From assembly GCA_030600525.1 (NCBI GenBank), contig JAUVLX010000259.1, positions 1 to 5,345 of the forward strand: a stretch of 5,345 nt of DNA, written 5' to 3'. The position numbers and the translations under genes are program-made. This stretch comes from Desulfobulbus sp. (GTDB lineage: Bacteria > Desulfobacterota > Desulfobulbia > Desulfobulbales > Desulfobulbaceae). The notes under the pieces are model-generated. The model was not told the origin of the DNA and searched no databases. It saw only the letters and a program-made list of their open reading frames with translations. Shown here piece by piece: positions 4,359 through 5,345 of this stretch (positions are counted from its first letter, which is position 1; every line of letters begins with the position of its first letter).

Positions 4359-5333
4359 ATGAAAGCAACCCAAGGTACTACTTACCGCATGCTCGGCTCA
4401 CGGCTCAATGACGTAGCCCTAGATCTCGAAAGACTACGGACCATGGGGGCAACCGGTAAAAAACTAAACAAGCCTTCGGACGACCCGGCAGCAATTCGAC
4501 CTGTCCTTAACACCAGAAAACAGCTCAGCAATGTTGATCGTTACCTGGAGACCATGGGCAAGACCGGTGACATCATGGAGGCTACGGACGGGCACCTGGA
4601 ACATGTTGAAAACATCATGCAAAGGGCTAAAGAAATCATGGTCAATGCGGTAAACGGTAGCCTCGGCGATGAAGACCGTACCGTACTGGCTGATGAGTTA
4701 GTACAGCTTAAGCAGGAAATGCTCGATGCTGCCAATGGTAATATTGACGGGAAATACATCTTTAGTGGGTACCAGGAAGATAGCAAACCGTTTACCATCA
4801 ACACATCTTACACAGAGGCAGGGTATCTCGCAAACGATAGCACGACCTGGCCGGTGTTATACGATGGCGACGAAAACGCCACCTTTATTGAGATCAGCCC
4901 TGGCGAACAGCTGCAGGCCAACTTAACTGGCAATAACCTTTTTTTAGGATCGTCAAACTGGGACCCTACAGGCAGTACACTCAATAGCATTGATGCCGGA
5001 AGGTATGATTTGTTTGCAGAAATTACCCAGGCAGAAGAAGCTATTCGCGCGAATGACCCGGCTGCAATGCAAACCAGCCTCGAAGACCTTGATGGCGCGG
5101 CCGAGCAAAACCGCAGGCTCCGTTCACAGATGGGTAACAGAGCCAAGCGAGTGGAAACCGCCATGATTCACCAAGCGGAGGTACAGATCGACCTCAAGCA
5201 GGTTCTATCCCGCTATGAAGATGCAGACGCCATTGAGGTATTCAATGATATCGTTCAACAAGAGACCGCTTTCCAGGCAGCCTTAAGCATAACCTCCAAG
5301 GTTTCCCAACTTTCCATTCTAGATTTTATCTAA
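4359..5333 (+). CDS. flgL: Flagellar hook-associated protein 3, FlgL (HAP3)
   Basis: This 324-residue protein of the flagellin superfamily forms the second junction layer between FlgK and the filament. N-terminal flagellin-like domain: GTTYRMLGSRLNDVALDLER (6-25) and KLNKPSDDPAAI (35-46), the conserved 'xxPSDDPxAx' motif, followed by the helical stretch with a heptad-like pattern through about residue 125. GKYIFSGYQEDSKPF marks the entry to the exposed middle domain. The C-terminal helix has RAKRVETAMIHQAEVQIDLK and then EVFNDIVQQETAFQAALSIT, with a terminal SQLSILDFI, as in the family. Length is near the usual ~315-400. AAGGGG (4347-4352), inside the end of flgK, lies 6 bases before the ATG, suggesting coupled translation. 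Transcription probably comes from the flgK promoter. The window ends 12 bases after the stop, so its terminator or next gene is not seen. Confidence 0.97.
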   Translation: MKATQGTTYRMLGSRLNDVALDLERLRTMGATGKKLNKPSDDPAAIRPVLNTRKQLSNVDRYLETMGKTGDIMEATDGHLEHVENIMQRAKEIMVNAVNGSLGDEDRTVLADELVQLKQEMLDAANGNIDGKYIFSGYQEDSKPFTINTSYTEAGYLANDSTTWPVLYDGDENATFIEISPGEQLQANLTGNNLFLGSSNWDPTGSTLNSIDAGRYDLFAEITQAEEAIRANDPAAMQTSLEDLDGAAEQNRRLRSQMGNRAKRVETAMIHQAEVQIDLKQVLSRYEDADAIEVFNDIVQQETAFQAALSITSKVSQLSILDFI

Positions 5334-5345
5334 CCCTTGTAGAAC

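Overview
The window is a flagellar hook/rod gene cluster, read entirely from the + strand. It contains the 3' end of flgI (P-ring), a single-domain flgJ (rod-binding), an unnamed 188-codon gene, flgM (anti-sigma-28), flgN (FlgK/FlgL chaperone), then flgK and flgL (hook-filament junction proteins). The gene order, the short FlgJ without a muramidase domain, the moderate GC content and the protein sequences suggest a deltaproteobacterium (Desulfobacterota, e.g. a Desulfobulbales/Desulfobacterales-like organism). That assignment is an inference from gene order and remembered family resemblance, not from a search.

Layout: flgI (partial) and flgJ occupy 1-762 and look like the end of a rod/ring operon. 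A 253-bp AT-rich gap (763-1015) holds a perfect A/T palindrome and a sigma-28-like promoter. It is followed by a tight operon orf188-flgM-flgN (1016-2247). A 695-bp gap (2248-2942) without a credible gene separates flgN from flgK. In this gap I see a previously unlabelled MITE-like element: a ~188-bp imperfect palindrome with 22-bp terminal inverted repeats (19/22 identical) flanked by TAA. There is also a perfect tandem 17-bp duplication enclosed by inverted arms, and a near-consensus sigma-28 (FliA) promoter just before flgK. flgK and flgL (2943-5333) are translationally close, with a 3-base gap.

The parts fit a late-class flagellar checkpoint. FliA drives flgM (its own inhibitor), flgN (the chaperone) and flgKL (the chaperone's clients). 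Both proposed FliA promoters have the same 16-nt spacer and lie 70-75 nt from their first start codon. Both leaders carry three GGA triplets, one of them in the Shine-Dalgarno sequence, so CsrA control is possible but unproven. The most novel items are the palindromic mobile-element-like insertion between flgN and flgK and the conserved-looking but unnamed gene sharing the flgM operon.
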